Source of the DNA: Mixta gaviniae
GTDB lineage: Bacteria; Pseudomonadota; Gammaproteobacteria; Enterobacterales; Enterobacteriaceae
Length of the DNA: 64,000 nt
Direction: 5' to 3'
Assembly (NCBI RefSeq): GCF_002953195.1
Contig: NZ_CP026377.1
Span: forward strand, 2,108,001 to 2,172,000
Both the position numbers and the translations under genes were made by a program. A model generated the notes under the pieces. The model did no database searches and was not told the origin of the DNA. It saw only the letters and a program-made list of their open reading frames with translations. Positions 17,076-28,194 of this stretch are shown here, piece by piece; positions within the stretch are counted from its first letter, which is position 1, and each line of letters opens with the position of its first letter.

Positions 17076-18581
17076 TCAGCTGTGGCTTTCCGCGGCCTGT
17101 TTCGCCGCCGCTTCGCGATCCACCGTCATCCGGTTCAGTAGCGGAGCGGTCAGCAGCATCAGAACGGCGATAACCCCGGTCACGATGCCGATCTGCTTAA
17201 ACACGTCGCTGTAAACCTGCAGCGACTGCAGCGGATCGGTCACGTTTTCCGGCACCGCCATCAGGTTGGCGACCTTGCCGGCAATCATCGCGGCGCCGGC
17301 GGTGGTCAGGAACCAGGAGCCCATGATAAAGCCCATCAGGCGCTGCGGCACCAGCTGCGCCACCATCGCCAGGCCGAGGCCGGAGATCATCAGCTCGCCG
17401 ATGCTCTGCAGCGCATAGCTCAGGATCAGCCAGTTGACCGACACGATACCCTGCTGGGTGGCAAAGCTGGCGCCCAGCGGCAGCACGAGGAACGCGCCGG
17501 AGCAAAGCACCATGCCGAAAGCGAACTTGTGCGGCATCGGCATACGATCGCCCAGCTTGTTATAGATGGCGGCCAGAATCGGGCTGGCGACCATGATCCA
17601 GAACGGGTTCAGCGCCTGATACTGCTCCGGCTCGAAGGCGATGCCCAGAATGGTATGTTCAACGTTGCGGATAGCGAAGAAGTTAAGCGAGGTCGGCATC
17701 TGCATATAAAGCACGAAGAAGACGATCGCTTCCACCATCAGCAGGAAGGCGACGATCATTTTGCGGCGCGCGGCGCCCTGCAGCGCGAACGCTTCTTTAG
17801 CGAACACCAGAATGATGCCCAGCGCGATCACCCCCAGCACGATGCGGGCGATAAACTGGTGATGCAGCAGCCAGGTGGCGACCGTGATCAGCACCACTAC
17901 GCCGACCAGCGTCATCAGCAGCTTGCCGAGGTTCAGCGGCGCGAAATCCGGCTTAGAGCCGTAGTTCTTCACCATCTTCTGACAGAGCAGGAAGTTGACC
18001 ACGGTAATTGCCAGGCCGACCACGGAGAGCGAAAACGCCACGCTCCAGCCGTAGCGCGCCGCCAGCCACGGCGTCAGCATCATGGACACCAGCGAGCCGA
18101 CGTTGATCGACATATAGAACATGGTGAAGGCGCCGTCGAGACGCGGATCGTCTTTGTCGTAGCAGGTTGACAGCAGGGAGGCCGGGTTAGCTTTAAACAG
18201 CCCGCTGCCCATTGCCACCGTTGCCATGCCGATATAGACCATCGACACATCATGACCAGACCAGGCGACCAGCCCGTAGCCGACGCACAGCACCAGCGCG
18301 CCGAGAATAATCACCCGTTTGGTGCCCAGCACCTTATCGCCCAGCCAGCCGCCGATAGCGGTGAGACCGTACACCAGCGCGCTGAAAGAGGAGAAAAGGG
18401 TGATGGAATCGGCTTCGGACATCCCCAGCTGTTTAACCAGGTAGACCGCCATGATGGCCTGCAGGCCGTAATAACCAAATCGTTCCCACAGTTCGATAGA
18501 AAAGATCAAATAAAACGCTTTTGGCTGCTTGAACGCATTGAGGCTGACTGCCTCGTCAGTGTGTTTGTTTGCTGTAGACAC
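17076..18581 (-). CDS. dtpA: Di-/tripeptide:H+ symporter DtpA (TppB)
   Basis: A 501-residue POT-family transporter with about 14 membrane helices. The family motif ExxERFxYY is at residues 31-39 (ELWERFGYY), and the proton-linked [11 protein letters not shown] segment at about 155-165 matches the second POT signature. It imports small peptides across the inner membrane with protons. In E. coli it is OmpR-regulated and lies directly upstream of nth/rsx on the map; here the bet island separates them. Confidence 0.96.
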   Translation of the reverse strand: MSTANKHTDEAVSLNAFKQPKAFYLIFSIELWERFGYYGLQAIMAVYLVKQLGMSEADSITLFSSFSALVYGLTAIGGWLGDKVLGTKRVIILGALVLCVGYGLVAWSGHDVSMVYIGMATVAMGSGLFKANPASLLSTCYDKDDPRLDGAFTMFYMSINVGSLVSMMLTPWLAARYGWSVAFSLSVVGLAITVVNFLLCQKMVKNYGSKPDFAPLNLGKLLMTLVGVVVLITVATWLLHHQFIARIVLGVIALGIILVFAKEAFALQGAARRKMIVAFLLMVEAIVFFVLYMQMPTSLNFFAIRNVEHTILGIAFEPEQYQALNPFWIMVASPILAAIYNKLGDRMPMPHKFAFGMVLCSGAFLVLPLGASFATQQGIVSVNWLILSYALQSIGELMISGLGLAMVAQLVPQRLMGFIMGSWFLTTAGAAMIAGKVANLMAVPENVTDPLQSLQVYSDVFKQIGIVTGVIAVLMLLTAPLLNRMTVDREAAAKQAAESHS

Positions 18582-19118
18582 TGTTACCTCTGTTGTTTCA
18601 ACCTGATTTTCATCAGGAAATAAGACCGCGTCGCGGGCGAAGCCAACGCACGGTTCTGTAATAAAATCAGAAAAAACGGCGGTTAATTTCGCTTATCCCG
18701 CCACGGGTGGCAAGTGTTTTTTTATTTGCTGAAGATAGCGGCGGGATCAGGGTTAAGGGCAGGGGTCTCGCTTGTTAATTAGTGTTAAATTCGGTTTGCG
18801 ATTTTATTGTCAGAATAATCTCTCTGTTTACCTACCGGCGGGATCGAAAAAGGGCAATTATTCGCTAAGCCCCTGTTTGACGATACAGGGACAAAATATT
18901 GCCTGATAATGCAGAATAAATGACTATTTAATGCGCACTATTTGCCGTTTGTTGAGGCTTTATAACGGCTTGCGCGGGGGCGATCGCGCGTTGCGCGCGA
19001 GTCGTGAGCAAGATCACGCTTTAAAACAATAATTTAGGGCGAAAAATAAGCATGGATGCCTGTGACGGCGGGAAAAGGCGACCGGGTAAGCGCGCGCGCC
19101 CGGCCGCCGAAGGGTCCG
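18582..19118. other. Intergenic region dtpA / betT
   Basis: 537 bases between the dtpA start and the betT stop, both on the reverse strand; AT-rich in the middle, consistent with the dtpA promoter. There is a hairpin CCCTGT / ACAGGG at 18871-18890. A CRP-like GTGA-N6-TCAC is at 19004-19017, far from dtpA. No gene is supported. This is one junction of the bet insertion. Confidence 0.55.
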
Positions 19119-21128
19119 TTAACGCACCAGATGCAGGAACTGCAGATGGCGCTCATAGTGATCGAGAATATCGTTAATGATCTGCTCTTCGGTATAGCCC
19201 ACCAGATCGTATTCCTGGCTGCCCTCCCACAGATGCACTTCAGCACGATAATAGCGGCTGGCGGTCGGCAAATTACCGCCGCGGCGCATAAATGACGGCG
19301 TGCTGTAGCCCTGCATCTGCACGCCGTAGACGAAAGGCGCTTCCTCACCGTGCGCCACGCGAATGCTCATCGTGAAATCCTGCGGTGACAGGTCACTCTC
19401 TACCTGCAGACCTTTCTCTTCCAGCACCTGCACCACTTTGCCCAGCGCCGGGCGCACCGTCTCATCCATAAAACGATAGACCATATCGCGGCCCGGATAA
19501 GAGATGGCGCGGTTCAGACGGCGGCGCCAGCTGCTGGTGTGGCCTGGACGGTAACGCGCGGTCAGCAGCGGCGAGGCGATTGCCAGCGAGCGGCTGCGGT
19601 CGCGCTGTTTCTCATGATGCAGCGCGCGGTACATCGCCAGCACGAACAGCACCAGCACCAGCGAGAAAGGCAGGGCGCTCAGTACCACTGCGGTCTGCAG
19701 CGAGGTATAGTCGCCGGCGAACAGCAGGGAGAGCGTCAGCATACAGACCGCCGCCGCCCAGAAAATGCGCAGCCAGTTGGGCGCATCACTGCTGCTGTCG
19801 CTGGTGCAGGAGAGGTTGGCCACCACCAGCGCGCCGGAATCGGCGGAGGTGACAAAAAAGATAAAGCAGATCACCACCGCCAGCACCGTCACCGGCGTCG
19901 CCAGCGGATAGCTGGCCAGCATATGGTATACCGCCATCGCCGGCTCGCTCAGGGCGATATCGCCCAACTCCTTCATACCGTGCTGGAAAAAGGTCAGGGC
20001 GCTGTTGCCGAACACCGACAGCCACGCAAGGGTAAAGCCCATCGGGATCAGCAATACGCCGATAACGAACTCACGCAGGGTGCGGCCACGCGAGATGCGG
20101 GCGATAAACATGCCGACAAACGGCGACCACGCGATCCACCATGCCCAGTAGAATACTGTCCAGCTGCCGAGCCAGCTGTCGCGGCTGGTGCTGCTGTAGG
20201 CGTAGAGATCGAAGGTTTTGCGCGGCAGACTGGTGAAATAGTCGCCGAAGTTCTGCACCAGCGCGTTCAGCAGATGGCCGGTCGGCCCGGCGAACAGCAC
20301 GAAAAAGAACATCAGCAGCGCCAGCAGCATATTCAGCTCCGACATGCGGCGAATGCCCTTATCCACGCCGCTGACGGCGGAAAGCGTCGCGGCGCCCATC
20401 ACCACCACAATCAAAATCACCTGCATGGTGTGGCTCTGCGCGATGCCGGTCAGAAAACTGATGCCGGAGTTAATCTGCATCACGCCAATGCCAAGGCTGG
20501 TCGCCAGGCCGAACATGGTACCGACGATGCCGAAAATATCTACCGCATGGCCAATCGGCCCGTTAATGCGATCGCCGATCAGCGGATAGAACGCAGAGCG
20601 CAGCGCCAGTGGCAGGTTATGGCGATAGGCGAAGTAGGCCAGCGCCATCGCCACCAGCGTATAGATGCCCCAGCCGTGCAGCCCCCAGTGCATCATCGTC
20701 AGCACCATGCCGTCGCGCGCCGCCTGCGCCGAACCCGCCACCCCTTCCGGCGGCTGCAGCAGGTGATCAAGCGGCTCTGATGCGCCATAGAACAGCAACT
20801 CGGAACCGATGCCGGCGGAAAATAGCATCGCTGCCCAGGTGCCATAACTGAAGTCGGGCGTGGCGTGATCCGGCCCAAGCTTGATGTCGCCATAGCGCGA
20901 AAGGGCGACAAACAGCACGAAGCCGAGATAAAAGGCGACCACCAGCATGTAGTACCAGCCGAAGGTGGCGGAAGCCCAGGCCTGCGCCCGACCCAGCAGC
21001 GAACTGGCCTGTTGCGGAAAGGCCAGCACACTGCCGGAAAAGAGCGTGATGATCAGCGCGGCGCCGAAAAACACCGCGCGGTTAAGTTTAACTGCCTGAA
21101 TTGTCTGACGGTCCTGTGACCCCGGCAT
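19119..21128 (-). CDS. betT: High-affinity choline transporter BetT (BCCT)
   Basis: A 669-residue choline:H+ symporter. The BCCT core has 12 membrane helices (residues about 15-515), with the aromatic cluster YWAWWIAWSPFVGMFIARIS that includes the conserved Trp box. A long cytosolic C-terminal domain of about 150 residues follows, which in E. coli BetT senses osmotic state. It supplies choline to BetA/BetB for glycine betaine synthesis. It is divergent from betI across 162 bases containing the BetI operator, the E. coli arrangement. Confidence 0.96.
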   Translation of the reverse strand: MPGSQDRQTIQAVKLNRAVFFGAALIITLFSGSVLAFPQQASSLLGRAQAWASATFGWYYMLVVAFYLGFVLFVALSRYGDIKLGPDHATPDFSYGTWAAMLFSAGIGSELLFYGASEPLDHLLQPPEGVAGSAQAARDGMVLTMMHWGLHGWGIYTLVAMALAYFAYRHNLPLALRSAFYPLIGDRINGPIGHAVDIFGIVGTMFGLATSLGIGVMQINSGISFLTGIAQSHTMQVILIVVVMGAATLSAVSGVDKGIRRMSELNMLLALLMFFFVLFAGPTGHLLNALVQNFGDYFTSLPRKTFDLYAYSSTSRDSWLGSWTVFYWAWWIAWSPFVGMFIARISRGRTLREFVIGVLLIPMGFTLAWLSVFGNSALTFFQHGMKELGDIALSEPAMAVYHMLASYPLATPVTVLAVVICFIFFVTSADSGALVVANLSCTSDSSSDAPNWLRIFWAAAVCMLTLSLLFAGDYTSLQTAVVLSALPFSLVLVLFVLAMYRALHHEKQRDRSRSLAIASPLLTARYRPGHTSSWRRRLNRAISYPGRDMVYRFMDETVRPALGKVVQVLEEKGLQVESDLSPQDFTMSIRVAHGEEAPFVYGVQMQGYSTPSFMRRGGNLPTASRYYRAEVHLWEGSQEYDLVGYTEEQIINDILDHYERHLQFLHLVR

Positions 21129-21227
21129 GCAAGCTCCTCATTCTGTTGCGTGAAACATCCCTGCCTGAAAATCCCTGCTAAACGCATGGTTTTGTTATTC
21201 AATTGTTATCAAGTCTAGTTTTTATTG

Positions 21228-21241
21228 ATTGAACGTTCAAT
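21228..21241. promoter_or_regulatory. BetI operator in betT-betI divergent promoter
   Basis: ATTGAACGTTCAAT is a perfect 14-base palindrome about 50 bases before betI and 100 before betT. Position and form fit the TetR-type repressor BetI, which in E. coli represses both transcripts until choline binds. Confidence 0.75.
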
Positions 21242-21290
21242 ATAAAAAAGCTAGGCTATAGCCACATAAGTCGTTAAGAGTGACGGGACG

Positions 21291-21893
21291 ATGCCAAAAG
21301 TTGGAATGAAGGCCATACGCCAGGCGCAGCTAATTAAAGCCACCCTGACGGTAATCGATCGGGTAGGGCTGGCGGAAGCGAGCCTCGCGGTAATCGCCAA
21401 AGAGGCGGGCGTGTCCACCGGCATCGTCAGCCACTATTTCGGCGATAAAAACGGCCTGCTGGACGCCTGTATGCGCCAGATCCTCGCCGACCTCTACCTG
21501 GCGGTGGAGCGGCAGCGGCGGCAGGCGCCGGATACGCCGGAGGCGCAGATCCGCGCCATTATCGACGGCAATTTTGATATTTCGCAGATTGACGCGCCGG
21601 TGCTGAAAACCTGGCTGGTGTTCTGGACCAACAGCCTGCATCAGCACAACCTACAGCGGCTGCAGACCATTAACGACCGTCGTCTCTGGTCGAACCTGAC
21701 GGCGCAGTTCGCCCGCGTCATGCCGCGCGAACAGGCGCGCGCCGCCGGCAGCTGCATGGCGGCGCTGATCGACGGGCTGTGGCTGCGTATGACGCTGGCG
21801 CCGCAGCCGATGGCGGACGGGCTCGAGCGGGCGCGTTCAATCTGTTACCAGAATCTTGCGCTCTGGCTACAGCCGGCGCAGAACATGCATTAA
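21291..21893 (+). CDS. betI: Choline-responsive repressor BetI
   Basis: A 200-residue TetR-family repressor. The N-terminal helix-turn-helix at about residues 28-52 ([26 protein letters not shown]) is typical of BetI. The C-terminal helical domain binds choline. It is the first gene of betIBA; betB starts 12 bases after its stop. A perfect palindrome upstream is its likely operator. Confidence 0.95.
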   Translation: MPKVGMKAIRQAQLIKATLTVIDRVGLAEASLAVIAKEAGVSTGIVSHYFGDKNGLLDACMRQILADLYLAVERQRRQAPDTPEAQIRAIIDGNFDISQIDAPVLKTWLVFWTNSLHQHNLQRLQTINDRRLWSNLTAQFARVMPREQARAAGSCMAALIDGLWLRMTLAPQPMADGLERARSICYQNLALWLQPAQNMH

Positions 21894-21904
21894 CAGGAGA
21901 AAAC

Positions 21905-23371
21905 ATGGCAGAGCTACCACGCCGCGGCAACTACATCAATGGCCGCGAAGAGCAGGGTCAGGGCGAGATCTTCACCACGGTGAATCCGGCCAACGGCAGG
22001 GCGCTGGCGGAGATCGCCGCCGCCAGCCGGGCGGACGTGGATCGTGCCGTCGAAAGCGCGCTGGCGGGCCAGCGTATCTGGCGCAGCTATACGCCGGTAG
22101 AGCGCAGCCGTGTGCTGCTGAAGGCGGTCGCCCTGCTGCGCGAGCGCAATCAGGCGCTGGCGGAGCTGGAGACGGCCGATACCGGCAAGCCGATTAGCGA
22201 AACCGCGGCGGTGGATATCGTTACCGGCGCCGACGTGCTGGAGTACTACGCCGGGCTGGCGCCGGCGCTGCAGGGCGAACAGATCCCGCTGCGCGACAGC
22301 GCGCTGGTCTATACCCGCCGCGAACCGCTGGGCGTCTGCGCCGGCATCGGCGCCTGGAACTACCCGATCCAGATCGCTCTGTGGAAAAGCGCTCCGGCGC
22401 TGGCGGCCGGCAATGCGATGATCTTCAAACCGAGCGAAGTAACGCCGCTGAGCGCGCTGGAGCTGGCGAAAATCTACAGCGAAGCGGGCCTGCCGGCCGG
22501 CGTGTTCAACGTGGTGCAGGGCGCGGCGGAAGTGGGACAGGCGCTGAGCCAGCATCCGCAGATTGAAAAAATCTCCTTTACCGGCGAGGTCAATACCGGC
22601 AAGCGGGTGATGGCGGACGCGGCGCTGGCTAACCTGAAAGAGGTTACCCTGGAGCTGGGCGGCAAATCGCCGCTGATCGTCTTTGACGACGCCGACCTGG
22701 AGCGGGCGGTCGACGGCGCGATGATGGCCAACTTCTACAGCAGCGGCCAGGTCTGCACCAACGGCACGCGGGTATTCGTCCAGCGTTCGCTGCTGCCGGC
22801 ATTTGAAAAGCGGCTACTGGAGAAAATGGCGCGCATCAAAACCGGTGACCCGCGCGATCCGTCCGTGAACTTCGGTCCGCTGGTCAGCGCGCAGCACTGT
22901 GAAAAAGTGGTCTCTTACCTGCAGCTGGGTAAAGAAGAGGGCGCGCGTCTGCTGGCGGGCGGCAACCGCATTACCGAAGGCGCGCTGGCGCAGGGCTACT
23001 ACGTCGAGCCGACAGTATTCAGCGACTGCCACGACGGAATGCGCCTCGTACGTGAAGAGATCTTCGGCCCGGTGATGAGCATCCTGGCGTTTGATGACGA
23101 AGAGGAAGCTATCACGCGCGCCAACGCCACCGGCTATGGCCTGGCGGGCGGCGTTTTCACCCAGTCGCTGAACCGCGCGCACCGCGTGATCCATCAGCTG
23201 GAAGCGGGCATCTGTTGGGTGAACAGCTGGGGCGAATCCCCGGCGCCGATGCCGGTTGGCGGCTATAAGCTCTCGGGCGTGGGGCGTGAAAACGGCCTCG
23301 ATACCCTGATGCACTACACCCGCACCAAATCCGTGCTGATCGAGATGGGAGATTACCCGTCAGCGTTTTAA
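21905..23371 (+). CDS. betB: Betaine aldehyde dehydrogenase BetB
   Basis: A 488-residue NAD(P)-dependent aldehyde dehydrogenase oxidising betaine aldehyde to glycine betaine, the second step. The start at ATG 21905 ([15 protein letters not shown]) has AGGAG nearby; a longer in-frame start inside betI is rejected. The active-site Glu lies in LELGGKSPL and the catalytic Cys in [14 protein letters not shown]. The cofactor region [18 protein letters not shown] and [11 protein letters not shown] are intact. A GC-rich hairpin separates it from betA. Confidence 0.96.
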   Translation: MAELPRRGNYINGREEQGQGEIFTTVNPANGRALAEIAAASRADVDRAVESALAGQRIWRSYTPVERSRVLLKAVALLRERNQALAELETADTGKPISETAAVDIVTGADVLEYYAGLAPALQGEQIPLRDSALVYTRREPLGVCAGIGAWNYPIQIALWKSAPALAAGNAMIFKPSEVTPLSALELAKIYSEAGLPAGVFNVVQGAAEVGQALSQHPQIEKISFTGEVNTGKRVMADAALANLKEVTLELGGKSPLIVFDDADLERAVDGAMMANFYSSGQVCTNGTRVFVQRSLLPAFEKRLLEKMARIKTGDPRDPSVNFGPLVSAQHCEKVVSYLQLGKEEGARLLAGGNRITEGALAQGYYVEPTVFSDCHDGMRLVREEIFGPVMSILAFDDEEEAITRANATGYGLAGGVFTQSLNRAHRVIHQLEAGICWVNSWGESPAPMPVGGYKLSGVGRENGLDTLMHYTRTKSVLIEMGDYPSAF

Positions 23372-23379
23372 TGACTAAC

Positions 23380-23399
23380 CCGGCGGCCTGGCCCGCCGG
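23380..23399. other. Intercistronic hairpin betB-betA
   Basis: Stem CCGGCGG / CCGCCGG with a six-base loop and no T-run, ending about 15 bases before betA. It could stabilise mRNA ends or modulate betA translation. Confidence 0.6.
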
Positions 23400-23413
23400 T
23401 TTCCGGAGGTTTA

Positions 23414-25099
23414 ATGCAGAAATTTGACTACATCATTATCGGCGCAGGCTCTGCGGGCAATGTACTGGCCACGCGCCTTACCGAGGATGCTGACGTATCG
23501 GTACTGTTACTGGAAGCGGGCGGGCGCGATCACCGCTGGGACTTCCGTACCCAAATGCCAGCCGCTTTGGCTTATCCGCTGCAGGGTAAACGCTATAACT
23601 GGGCCTACGAGACCGAGCCGGAACCGCAGATGAACAACCGCCGCATGGAGTGCGGACGCGGAAAAGGGCTGGGCGGCTCTTCGCTGATCAACGGCATGTG
23701 TTATATCCGCGGCAACGCGCTCGACTACGACGGCTGGGCGAAAAAAGAGGGGCTGGAACAGTGGTCCTATCTGCACTGTCTGCCCTATTTCCGCCGCGCG
23801 GAGAAGCGCGACATTGGCGAGAATGACTATCACGGCGGCGAAGGCTACCTGAGCGTCACCACGCCGAAGGTGGGCAACAATCCGCTCTACCGCGCCTTTA
23901 TCGAAGCGGCGAAGCAGGCGGGGCATCATGAAACCGACGATCTGAACGGCTACCGTCAGGATGGTTTTGGGCCGATGGATCGCACCGTCACGCCGCAGGG
24001 ACGGCGCTCCAGCACCGCGCGCGGCTATCTCGACGTGGCGAAAACGCGGCCGAACCTGACTATTGTCACCCGTGCGCAGACCGATCGTATCCTGTTTGAG
24101 GGCAAAACCGCCACCGGCGTCACCTGGCTGCGCAAAGGGCAGCGCCAGCAGGCGACCGCCACGCGCGAAGTGCTGCTCTGCGCCGGCGCAATCGCCTCGC
24201 CGCAGATCCTGCAGCGCTCCGGCGTCGGCCCGGAAGAGTGGCTGCGCGAACTGGATATCGACGTGGTGCATGCGCTGCCGGGCGTCGGCCGTAACCTGCA
24301 GGATCATCTGGAAATCTATATGCAGTACCGCTGCAAAGAGCCGATCTCGCTCTATCCGGCGCTAAAGTGGTGGAACCAGCCGGCGATCGGCGCAGAATGG
24401 CTGCTGAAAGGCACCGGCATCGGCGCCAGCAACCAGTTCGAGGCGGGCGGCTTTATCCGCAGCGATAATCACCCGGAGTGGCCCGATCTGCAATATCACT
24501 TCCTGCCGGTGGCGATTAACTACAACGGCAGTAGCCCGGTTAAACAGCATGGCTTTCAGGCGCACGTCGGGCCGATGCGCTCCATGAGCCGCGGGCGCAT
24601 TAAGCTCAAATCGAAAGATCCCTATGACGCGCCCTCGATCTTTTTCAACTATATGTCGGAAACCCGCGACTGGGTGGAGTTCCGCGCGGCGGTGCGCCTG
24701 ACCCGTGAAATCATGCGCCAGCCGGCGCTGGAGCCTTACTGCGGCGCGGAGATCCAGCCGGGCTTCGCGGTGCAGAGCGACGAGCAGATCGACGCCTTTA
24801 TCCGCGAGCATGCGGAAACTGCCTATCACCCGTGCGGCAGCTGCGCCATGGGCTATGGCGAGATGGACGTGGTCGACGATCAGGGTCGCGTGCATGGCCT
24901 GCAGCGCCTGCGCGTGGTGGATGCCTCGATCATGCCGCAAATTACCACCGGCAACCTGAATGCGCCGACGGTGATGATCGCCGAGAAGATGTCTGACATC
25001 ATTCGCGGGCGTGCGCCGCTGGCGCCGTCGCAGGCGGATTACTATCGGCTGCAGCGCGAGCAGGAAATTGCCGCGGCGGACGCAGCGGAAAGCGCCTGA
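23414..25099 (+). CDS. betA: Choline dehydrogenase BetA
   Basis: A 561-residue membrane-associated FAD enzyme of the GMC family that oxidises choline to betaine aldehyde. The FAD-binding dinucleotide fold is at residues 6-36 ([17 protein letters not shown] with a terminal LLEAGG). GMC signature regions include [15 protein letters not shown] (about residues 77-91) and [15 protein letters not shown] (about 258-272). The catalytic His is in [10 protein letters not shown]. It is the last gene of betIBA, and a strong bidirectional terminator follows. Confidence 0.97.
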   Translation: MQKFDYIIIGAGSAGNVLATRLTEDADVSVLLLEAGGRDHRWDFRTQMPAALAYPLQGKRYNWAYETEPEPQMNNRRMECGRGKGLGGSSLINGMCYIRGNALDYDGWAKKEGLEQWSYLHCLPYFRRAEKRDIGENDYHGGEGYLSVTTPKVGNNPLYRAFIEAAKQAGHHETDDLNGYRQDGFGPMDRTVTPQGRRSSTARGYLDVAKTRPNLTIVTRAQTDRILFEGKTATGVTWLRKGQRQQATATREVLLCAGAIASPQILQRSGVGPEEWLRELDIDVVHALPGVGRNLQDHLEIYMQYRCKEPISLYPALKWWNQPAIGAEWLLKGTGIGASNQFEAGGFIRSDNHPEWPDLQYHFLPVAINYNGSSPVKQHGFQAHVGPMRSMSRGRIKLKSKDPYDAPSIFFNYMSETRDWVEFRAAVRLTREIMRQPALEPYCGAEIQPGFAVQSDEQIDAFIREHAETAYHPCGSCAMGYGEMDVVDDQGRVHGLQRLRVVDASIMPQITTGNLNAPTVMIAEKMSDIIRGRAPLAPSQADYYRLQREQEIAAADAAESA

Positions 25100-25142
25100 C
25101 GCGGCGGCCATCGCCCGGGATTCAGGCGACGCCATAAAAAAA

Positions 25143-25166
25143 GCCGGTCATCAGACCGGCTTTTTT
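25143..25166. terminator. Bidirectional terminator betA / nth
   Basis: Stem GCCGGTC / GACCGGC with a four-base loop, long A-run on the left and T6 on the right, between convergent betA and nth. Confidence 0.92.
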
Positions 25167-25180
25167 ATGCCCGCGCGGCG

Positions 25181-25816
25181 TTACAGATCGGTTTTCTCTT
25201 TATATTCGCAGAGATCTTCAATCAGGCAGGAGCCACAGCGCGGCTTACGCGCGATGCAGGTGTAACGGCCATGCAGGATCAGCCAGTGGTGACAGTCGAC
25301 CTTAAACTCCTTCGGCACCACCTTCAGCAGCTTCTCCTCAACCTGCTCGACATTCTTGCCGGGCGCGAAGTGAGTGCGGTTGCAGACGCGGAAAATATGG
25401 GTGTCGACGGCGATAGTCGGCCAGCCGAAGGCGGTGTTCAGCACCACGTTGGCGGTTTTCCTGCCGACGCCGGGCAGCGCCTCCAGCGCGGCGCGATCCT
25501 CCGGCACCTCGCCCTGATGCTTCTCCAGCAGAATGCGGCAGGTTTTAATCACATTCTCCGCTTTGCTGTTAAACAGGCCGATGGTCCTGATATAGCTTTT
25601 TACCCCTTCGACCCCCAGCTCCAGCATCGCGGCGGGCGTATTGGCCACCGGATAGAGCTTCGCCGTCGCCTTATTGACGCTGACGTCGGTGGCCTGCGCC
25701 GAGAGCAGCACGGCGATCAGCAGTTCAAAAGGGGAGGTAAAGTTCAGCTCGGTGGTCGGATGCGGGTTGTTGGCCCGCAGCCGCGACAGAATTTCGTAGC
25801 GTTTTTCTTTATTCAC
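25181..25816 (-). CDS. nth: Endonuclease III (Nth)
   Basis: A 211-residue bifunctional DNA glycosylase/AP lyase that removes oxidised pyrimidines. The helix-hairpin-helix [12 protein letters not shown] holds catalytic Lys120, and Asp138 is in VDTHIFRV. The [4Fe-4S] ligands Cys187, Cys194, Cys197 and Cys203 are intact. It is the last gene of the rsx operon: its ATG overlaps the rsxE stop by four bases, indicating translational coupling. Confidence 0.98.
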   Translation of the reverse strand: MNKEKRYEILSRLRANNPHPTTELNFTSPFELLIAVLLSAQATDVSVNKATAKLYPVANTPAAMLELGVEGVKSYIRTIGLFNSKAENVIKTCRILLEKHQGEVPEDRAALEALPGVGRKTANVVLNTAFGWPTIAVDTHIFRVCNRTHFAPGKNVEQVEEKLLKVVPKEFKVDCHHWLILHGRYTCIARKPRCGSCLIEDLCEYKEKTDL

Positions 25817-26508
25817 ACCGCTTTCTCAGTCTGGCCCTGCGGCAGCGCGCTGTCGCGACGGGCGGCGGCGCGCGCTTTCAGTTTTTTATCAAGCAGATAT
25901 TTGGCCGCCAGCAGCATGCCGAGGCCGATAAAGGCGCCCGGCGGCAGCATTGCCAGCAGCATCGGCGAATCGAAGTGAACCACCTCCACGCGCAACACCT
26001 TCGCCCACGGGCCAAGCAGCTGATCGGCGCCGTTGAATAGGGTGCCGTTGCCGATAATCTCGCGCAGCGATCCCAGCACGAACATCGCGCTGGTGGCACC
26101 CATACCGATAGCGAAACCGTCCAGCGCCGAGAGCGGAATGCTGCTTTTCGACGCCACCGCCTCGGCACGGCCCACCACGATGCAGTTGGTGACAATCAGC
26201 GGAATAAAAATCCCCAGCGACTGATAGAGACCGTAGGCGTAGGCGTTGATCAGCATCTGCACGCAGCTCACCACCGAGGCGATGATCATGACGTAAATCG
26301 GGATACGGATTTCCGACGGCACCCAGCGGCGCGAAGCGGAGATCGCGCTATTGGTGATGGTCAGCACCAGCGTGGTCGCCAGGCCAAGGCCCAGCGCGTT
26401 AGTGGCGGTCGAGGTGACCGCCAGCAGCGGGCAGAGGCCCAGCAGCTGCACCAGCGCGGAGTTGTTTTTCCACAGTCCGCCGATCAATAAATTTTTAGCT
26501 TCACTCAT
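25813..26508 (-). CDS. rsxE: Rsx/Rnf complex membrane subunit RsxE
   Basis: A 231-residue integral membrane subunit with about six helices. The start at ATG 26508 ([21 protein letters not shown]) gives the E. coli length; the longer frame start lies inside rsxG. Conserved features include [21 protein letters not shown] near the N terminus and [17 protein letters not shown] mid-protein, where the Cys residues hold an intramembrane iron-sulfur centre shared with RsxA. It overlaps rsxG by eight bases and nth by four. Confidence 0.96.
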   Translation of the reverse strand: MSEAKNLLIGGLWKNNSALVQLLGLCPLLAVTSTATNALGLGLATTLVLTITNSAISASRRWVPSEIRIPIYVMIIASVVSCVQMLINAYAYGLYQSLGIFIPLIVTNCIVVGRAEAVASKSSIPLSALDGFAIGMGATSAMFVLGSLREIIGNGTLFNGADQLLGPWAKVLRVEVVHFDSPMLLAMLPPGAFIGLGMLLAAKYLLDKKLKARAAARRDSALPQGQTEKAV

Positions 26509-27133
26509 TTGCATCTCCACAGTCGGGTAGCGAAGAGAGTTTCTCCGGCAGCGTTTCAATAAGCAGCGTAGTGCGTTTGGCGGCGTTCACCACCGCGCGC
26601 GGAGTAATGGTGGCGCCGGTAAACTGATCAAAATCGCCGCCATCTTTTTTCACCGCGAAATGCGCGTCATGCGCGCCATGCAGCTGCACACCGCTAAAGC
26701 GGGTGATCCAGTCGGAAATGCGCAGCTCAATTTTATCGCCGAGGCCCGGCGTTTCATGATGCTCCACCACCCGTACCCCCAGCACCTTGCCCTGGAAATC
26801 CGCGCCGACCAGCATCTGAATCGCGCCAGAATAGCCGTCCGGCGCGGTAGTCTCAAGCGCTGCCGCCACCGGCTGGTTAGCTTTCCGCGCCACATAGAGC
26901 CGATGCGGCTTATCGTTACCCAGCGCGCTATCCGTGACAACGTAACATTCATGCTGCATCACGTTATCGTACAGTTCCGGCGGCACCACCTGATCCAGCA
27001 GCAGCTTCTGCTGCACTGAGGTCTGATGGGCGATGGTCGGTTTGGTCACTGTGTTAATTACCGCGGTCAGGCCGGTGGTGACGGCGGCGAACAGCGCCAG
27101 CGTCACGCCATTTTTACGTATGGTATCCAGCAT
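26501..27133 (-). CDS. rsxG: Rsx/Rnf complex flavoprotein RsxG
   Basis: A 210-residue periplasmic subunit anchored by one N-terminal helix (about residues 8-28). The flavinylation motif TGATIT at residues 172-177 carries the threonine that receives covalent FMN. It passes electrons within the Rsx complex, which in E. coli keeps SoxR reduced. The GTG/ATG region of rsxE overlaps its 3' end, and it starts three bases after the rsxD stop. Confidence 0.96.
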   Translation of the reverse strand: MLDTIRKNGVTLALFAAVTTGLTAVINTVTKPTIAHQTSVQQKLLLDQVVPPELYDNVMQHECYVVTDSALGNDKPHRLYVARKANQPVAAALETTAPDGYSGAIQMLVGADFQGKVLGVRVVEHHETPGLGDKIELRISDWITRFSGVQLHGAHDAHFAVKKDGGDFDQFTGATITPRAVVNAAKRTTLLIETLPEKLSSLPDCGDANE

Positions 27134-27136
27134 GGC

Positions 27137-28194
27137 TTACTCCTTGCGATGGCCGTACACGCGCGGCTGGGTGTAGTAATCGATCAGCGGCACGCAGATG
27201 TTGGCCAACAGCACAGCGAACGCCACGCCGTCCGGATAGCCACCGAAGCTGCGGATTAGCCATACCAGCATGCCGATCAGCACGCCGAAGATCAGCCGGC
27301 CCTTATTGGTGGTCGAGGCGGTAATCGGGTCAGTGGCGATAAAAAAGGCCCCAGCATCGTTGCGCCGGAGAAGAGGTGGATCAGCGGCGAGGCGAGAGTG
27401 CCCGGCGAGAAGAACCAGCCCAGCGTGGCGCAGACCGCCAGCGAGGCGAGAAAACTGACCGGGATATGCCAGCGAATGGTATTCGTCAGCAGCAGGAACA
27501 GGCCGCCCAGCAGGAAGCCAATATTGACCCACTGCCAGCCGATGCCGGCGATAGCGCCGCCGAAAATCGGCTGCGCCAGCAGCTGTTCGGCGCTGTGGCC
27601 GGCGCGCAGCCCGGTTTTAAAGGTATCGAGCGGCGTCGCCTGGCTGACGCCGTCCGCGCCCATCTGCAGCTGCTGAAGGGTGTCGCCCGCCAGCGTGTGA
27701 TGGGTGAAAATCATGCTCAGCGAATCGAGCAGGCCAGGCGTCACCGCCTGCAGCGCCTGCGGCGGCAGCCAGCTGGTCATCTGTACCGGGAAAGAGATCA
27801 GCAGCACCACATAACCGATCATTGCCGGGTTGAAGGGATTCTGTCCGAGACCGCCATACAGCTGCTTGGCGATAATAATGGCGAAGGCGGTGCCGATGAC
27901 GATCAGCCACCAGGGCGCCAGCGGCGGCAGACTGACGCCCAGCAGCAGAGCGGTCAGCAGCGCGGAGTGGTCGCCGAGGTTGGCCAGCACCGGCTGTTTG
28001 CGCAGGTGCAGGATCGCCGCTTCGGTGCCCCAGGCGGTCAGCGCCGCCAGCGCCACCTGAATCAGGTTACCGTAGCCGAAAAAGTACCACTGGGCGGCCA
28101 TGCCAGGCAGCGCCGCCAGCAGCACCAGCAGCATGATGCGGCTGGTGGCACGGTGGTTATGGGTGTAAGGGGAACTTGCAATACGAAAAGCCAT
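27137..28194 (-). pseudogene. rsxD: Rsx/Rnf subunit RsxD, interrupted by a -1 base frameshift
   Basis: Two overlapping frames together encode all of RsxD. The N-terminal part (28194 to about 27347) ends in frame with ...SGATMLGP and then runs into unrelated residues; the C-terminal part continues from [18 protein letters not shown] to the stop at 27137. One G is missing in the run at 27349-27352; with it the protein would be 352 residues, the E. coli length. It is a polytopic membrane protein with covalent FMN on the Thr of [10 protein letters not shown]. The mRNA reads CCU UUU UUA right after the lesion, a U UUU UUA slippery heptamer in the correct phase, so a -1 slip would restore the full protein. 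Sequencing error is possible. Confidence 0.9.

Noticed and set aside
19004..19017. CRP site controlling dtpA
   Set aside because: GTGA-N6-TCAC is present but more than 400 bases upstream of dtpA and directly after betT; too far to support a call.
19539..20780. 413-codon frame opposite betT
   Set aside because: Composition typical of antisense to a membrane protein gene; betT is clear.
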